Source: an uncultured Oscillospiraceae bacterium (GTDB lineage: Bacteria > Bacillota > Clostridia > Oscillospirales > Ruminococcaceae). Taken from it: 64,000 nt of DNA. The notes beneath the pieces were generated by a model that ran no database searches, was not told the DNA's origin, and worked only from the letters and a program-made list of their open reading frames with translations. The stretch's first letter is position 1. The number at the start of each line of letters is the position of its first letter. The stretch lies in assembly GCA_934526065.1 (NCBI GenBank), contig CAKSZX010000002.1, positions 211,064-275,063 of the forward strand, read 5' to 3'. Positions 61,353 through 64,000 of the stretch are shown here, in pieces. The translations under genes and the position numbers were made by a program.

Positions 61353-62396
61353 TTAATAAATAAACATTGCATCGCCGAAACTGTAAAATCTATACTTTTC
61401 TTCTACGGCGTGTTTATATGCGCTCATTGTATTTTCATATCCAGCAAAGGCGCTTACAAGCATTATAAGGGTGCTTTCTGGTAAATGAAAGTTTGTAATA
61501 AGACCGTCTATAACGCCGAATTTAAAGCCCGGATAGATGAATATGTTTGTATCCATGCTGCAAGCTTTAACGCAACCAAAGGCCTTATAACATGATTCAA
61601 GGGTTCTTGTGCTGGTTGTGCCAACAGAAATAATTCTTCTTCCCTCAGCTTTGGCTTTTGTTATTTCTTCGGCTGTATCCTGCGGAATTTCAAACCATTC
61701 GCTGTGCATTTGGTGTTCTGTGATATTCTCTGTTTTAACAGGTCTGAATGTTCCTATGCCTACATGAAGTGTAATGTACTTTACCTTTACACCTTTTTCT
61801 TCCAATTCTTTAAGCAATTCTTTTGTAAAATGCAACCCCGCAGTCGGAGCAGCGGCAGAGCCGAGAATTTTTGCATATTCGGTTTGATATAAACTGGCAT
61901 CTTTTAATTCTTCGGTTATATAATGTGGCAACGGCAATTTACCAACTATATCAAGCGCCTCAAAAAAAGTCTGTGTTTCATATGTAAATTTCACTAATTT
62001 ATTGCCGTTTTCAAGTGATTCTTTAATCTCGCCTTTTAATATGCCATCGCCAAACACAACAACATGTCCCGGTTGAAGTCTTTTACCCGGGTGTGCCATA
62101 CACTCCCACAAATCCTGTTCAACTTGTTTTAGAAGTAAAAATTCACAAGCTGCACCTGTTGTCTTTATACCATAAAGCCTTGCAGGTAAAACCTTTGAAT
62201 TGTTCAAAACCAAAACATCGCCGGGCTTTAACATATCATAAATGTCTTTGAAAATTTTATCTTCATAGTGAAAAGGATTGTTCTTTTCCACACATAACAT
62301 TCTGCATGTGTCTCTTGGTATCTTCGGAGTCTGTGCTATCAGCTCTTTCGGTAAGTCAAAAAAGTAATCGCTTTTGTTCATAAGTGTTTTATCCAT
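61353..62396 (-). CDS. queA: S-adenosylmethionine:tRNA ribosyltransferase-isomerase
   Basis: The product is 347 aa from the ATG at 62396, 10 nt after AGGAG; a TTG at 62405 is too close to that site. Typical stretches are DYFFDLPKELIAQTP, RDTCRMLCV, VLNNSKVLPARLYG, AAPTAGLHFT (about 190) and TLHVGIGTFRPV (about 220). It converts preQ1 in tRNA to epoxyqueuosine with SAM. The tgt gene follows 16 nt later. Confidence 0.97.
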   Translation of the reverse strand: MDKTLMNKSDYFFDLPKELIAQTPKIPRDTCRMLCVEKNNPFHYEDKIFKDIYDMLKPGDVLVLNNSKVLPARLYGIKTTGAACEFLLLKQVEQDLWECMAHPGKRLQPGHVVVFGDGILKGEIKESLENGNKLVKFTYETQTFFEALDIVGKLPLPHYITEELKDASLYQTEYAKILGSAAAPTAGLHFTKELLKELEEKGVKVKYITLHVGIGTFRPVKTENITEHQMHSEWFEIPQDTAEEITKAKAEGRRIISVGTTSTRTLESCYKAFGCVKACSMDTNIFIYPGFKFGVIDGLITNFHLPESTLIMLVSAFAGYENTMSAYKHAVEEKYRFYSFGDAMFIY

Positions 62397-62551
62397 TTTT
62401 ACCAATCTCCTATTATAACAAATACTGTGTAATTATATTACAAATTTGGCTATTTTTCAAGGAGAATAAACAATATTTACACAAAATAGCGGATTTAATT
62501 GAATAATTAGAAAATATAGTGTAGAATAACAAATAAATAAGGAGAAATAAA

Positions 62552-63733
62552 ATGAAAAAAGAATTATTTAAACGATTTATATTACTTATTACGGTTTGCA
62601 TGTCCTTGATTATGGGTGGCTGTGTTGAGGCAAAAGATGTAAATGCAACGGTTGACAGCCAATTACCGCCTGAACCAACTGCACGCCCAACAGACACAGT
62701 CAGCTTTATTGCGGCGGGAGATAACCTTATACATGGATCTATCTATTTACAGGCAAAAAACAGATCTGCAAACGGCGCATACGATTTTGATTATGTATAT
62801 CAAAATACCGAAGATTACTTTAAAAGTTTTGACGTGCGTTTTATAAATCAAGAAACTATTGTTAATTCCGCTTTCCCTCCTTCCACATATCCACAGTTTT
62901 CAACTCCTGTAGAAATGGGTGACAAAATCATAAGTATGGGGTTTAATGTTGTAGGCACAAGTAACAACCATTCTTACGACATGGGTGCAACCGGTGTTTA
63001 TTCTTCTCTTGAATATTGGAACTCTCAACCGGTTGTGAATATGGGCTTTTACACAGGCGATGATAGCAAAGATATTAAGTACCTTACTAAAAACAATATA
63101 ACAATGGCATTTTTAGCTTATACATACGGCACCAATGGATTAAATATATCGGATCCAAACTGCCCAAAGGTAATAAATATAGAAGATTTTGACACAATTG
63201 AAAGACAAGTAAATATTGCCAAAGCCAACGCAGATGTAGTTATTGTGTCATGTCATTGGGGATATGAGGACACCAATGAAATAAACGATTTACAAAGAGA
63301 AGTGGCAGACAGACTTAACATAATGGGAGTAGATGTTATAATAGGCACGCACCCCCATGTTATACAAACTGTTGAATGGCATACAAATGATGTTAACGAT
63401 AATAAAACCCTTATTTGCTATTCCCTGGGAAATTTTATCTCCGCACAATCTAAAGCCAATAATATGATCGGCGGTCTTTTTCAATTTAAAATAAACAAAG
63501 AATACGATTTGGACGGAAATTATAAAATAACAATTACTGAGCCGTACTTCGTGCCTACAATAACCCATTATGACACCAATTATAAGAATATAAGAAATTA
63601 TCTTTTAAAGGACTATACACCGGATTTGGCAGCTTCACACGGGGTTGTAGCTTATGATAATCAATTTTCTTACAATTATGTAGAAAACAAAGTTTACAGC
63701 GTTATTCCGGAAGAATTTTTACTGTATAAATAG
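62552..63733 (+). CDS. CapA/PgsA-like metallophosphatase lipoprotein
   Basis: The product is 393 aa with AAGGAGA before the ATG. The signal ends in a lipobox MGGC (about Cys24). The CapA fold has FIAAGDNLIHGS (about 51-62), RFINQETIVN, VGTSNNHSYDMG (about 140), IVSCHWGYED (about 232) and IIGTHPHVIQ (about 263), the metal-binding Asp, Asn and His residues of calcineurin-like phosphatases. Related proteins help poly-gamma-glutamate or capsule formation. It is divergent from queA. Confidence 0.85.
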   Translation: MKKELFKRFILLITVCMSLIMGGCVEAKDVNATVDSQLPPEPTARPTDTVSFIAAGDNLIHGSIYLQAKNRSANGAYDFDYVYQNTEDYFKSFDVRFINQETIVNSAFPPSTYPQFSTPVEMGDKIISMGFNVVGTSNNHSYDMGATGVYSSLEYWNSQPVVNMGFYTGDDSKDIKYLTKNNITMAFLAYTYGTNGLNISDPNCPKVINIEDFDTIERQVNIAKANADVVIVSCHWGYEDTNEINDLQREVADRLNIMGVDVIIGTHPHVIQTVEWHTNDVNDNKTLICYSLGNFISAQSKANNMIGGLFQFKINKEYDLDGNYKITITEPYFVPTITHYDTNYKNIRNYLLKDYTPDLAASHGVVAYDNQFSYNYVENKVYSVIPEEFLLYK

Positions 63734-63808
63734 TATGGACTGAAAATCTCTTTTGCCTGTCAGTAAACAGATTTTTAATATATATTAAAAAATAATTATA
63801 GATAAACA

Positions 63809-63839
63809 AAAAAGAGTAAGCACAAAGCTTACTCTTTTT
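63809..63839. terminator. Bidirectional terminator
   Basis: AAAAAGAGTAAGC (63809-63821) pairs with GCTTACTCTTTTT (63827-63839), between the CapA-like gene and the convergent tRNAs. Confidence 0.92.
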
Positions 63840-63843
63840 ATTA

Positions 63844-63917
<74 letters not shown>

Positions 63918-63927
63918 AACCAATTTT

Positions 63928-64000
63928 TGGAGCGGGTTACGAGGCTCGAACTCGCTACCTCCACCTTGGCAAGGTGGCGCTCTACCAGATGAGCTAAACC
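63928..64000 (-). tRNA. tRNA-Gly (GCC), cut by the window end
   Basis: On the minus strand the anticodon loop TTGCCAA sits between CCACC and GGTGG, the T loop is GTTCGAGCC and the 3' end is CCCGCTCCA. About three 5' bases lie beyond the window. Confidence 0.93.

Overview
The window looks like a low-GC Firmicute of class Clostridia, probably a gut Oscillospirales- or Lachnospirales-type bacterium. The grounds are the AT-rich codon use, AGGAGG-type ribosome binding sites, canonical sigma-A promoters, class B sortases, PcfK/PcfJ, PrgI and VirB4 conjugation proteins, and a queA-tgt-yajC chromosomal block. The genus cannot be fixed from this sequence alone.

About 1-59.3 kb is one large conjugative/integrative or plasmid-like element, almost entirely on the + strand. 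Its left end is not in the window. (1) 0.2-13.2 kb is a cell-surface locus: a secreted 497-aa protein, membrane and anchored small proteins, a class B sortase, an Ig-like lipoprotein and a 2,832-aa secreted protein with Ig-like, C-type-lectin-like and YDG/MBG-type modules. (2) 13.4-17.3 kb is an AT-rich insert with a serine recombinase, a Cys/His-rich protein of unknown function and an AAA15 ATPase/RloB pair resembling abortive-infection systems. (3) 17.4-38 kb is a DNA-processing region. It is organised around three near-identical promoter plus structured leader RNA plus terminator cassettes (17.4, 27.9 and 35.0 kb). Behind them lie a YqaJ exonuclease, Rpn-like nuclease, RecD-like helicase, PcfK/PcfJ, SSB, a MoxR/VWA pair, a Sak-type annealase and a primase-like protein. 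Within this stretch also lie a DinJ/RelE-type toxin-antitoxin pair, a second class B sortase, a HicB remnant, a previously unannotatable 28-aa type I toxin with an antisense RNA, and a tyrosine recombinase. (4) 38-42.2 kb has a solitary HipA-like kinase, two small minus-strand envelope genes and parA-parB with three parS-like palindromes. (5) 42.2-55.8 kb is a type IV secretion operon (VirB2-like, VirB6-like, M23 hydrolase, lipoprotein, VirD4, S1-domain protein, PrgI, VirB4). (6) 55.7-59.3 kb has iteron-like repeats, a winged-helix protein and an Ig-like membrane protein.

From about 59.8 kb onwards the sequence is ordinary chromosome: yajC, tgt and queA on the minus strand, a CapA-like lipoprotein on the plus strand, then tRNA-Cys and tRNA-Gly (the latter cut by the window end).

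The most striking feature is regulatory. Most intergenic gaps of the element hold a terminator or switch-like hairpin just before the next ribosome binding site. Three of the runs start with the same roughly 130-nt structured leader, whose differences between copies preserve base pairing. The exonuclease, SSB and annealase that would form one recombination machine each sit behind a different copy, so the leader looks like a regulon mark. It may be a processive antitermination or attenuation RNA.
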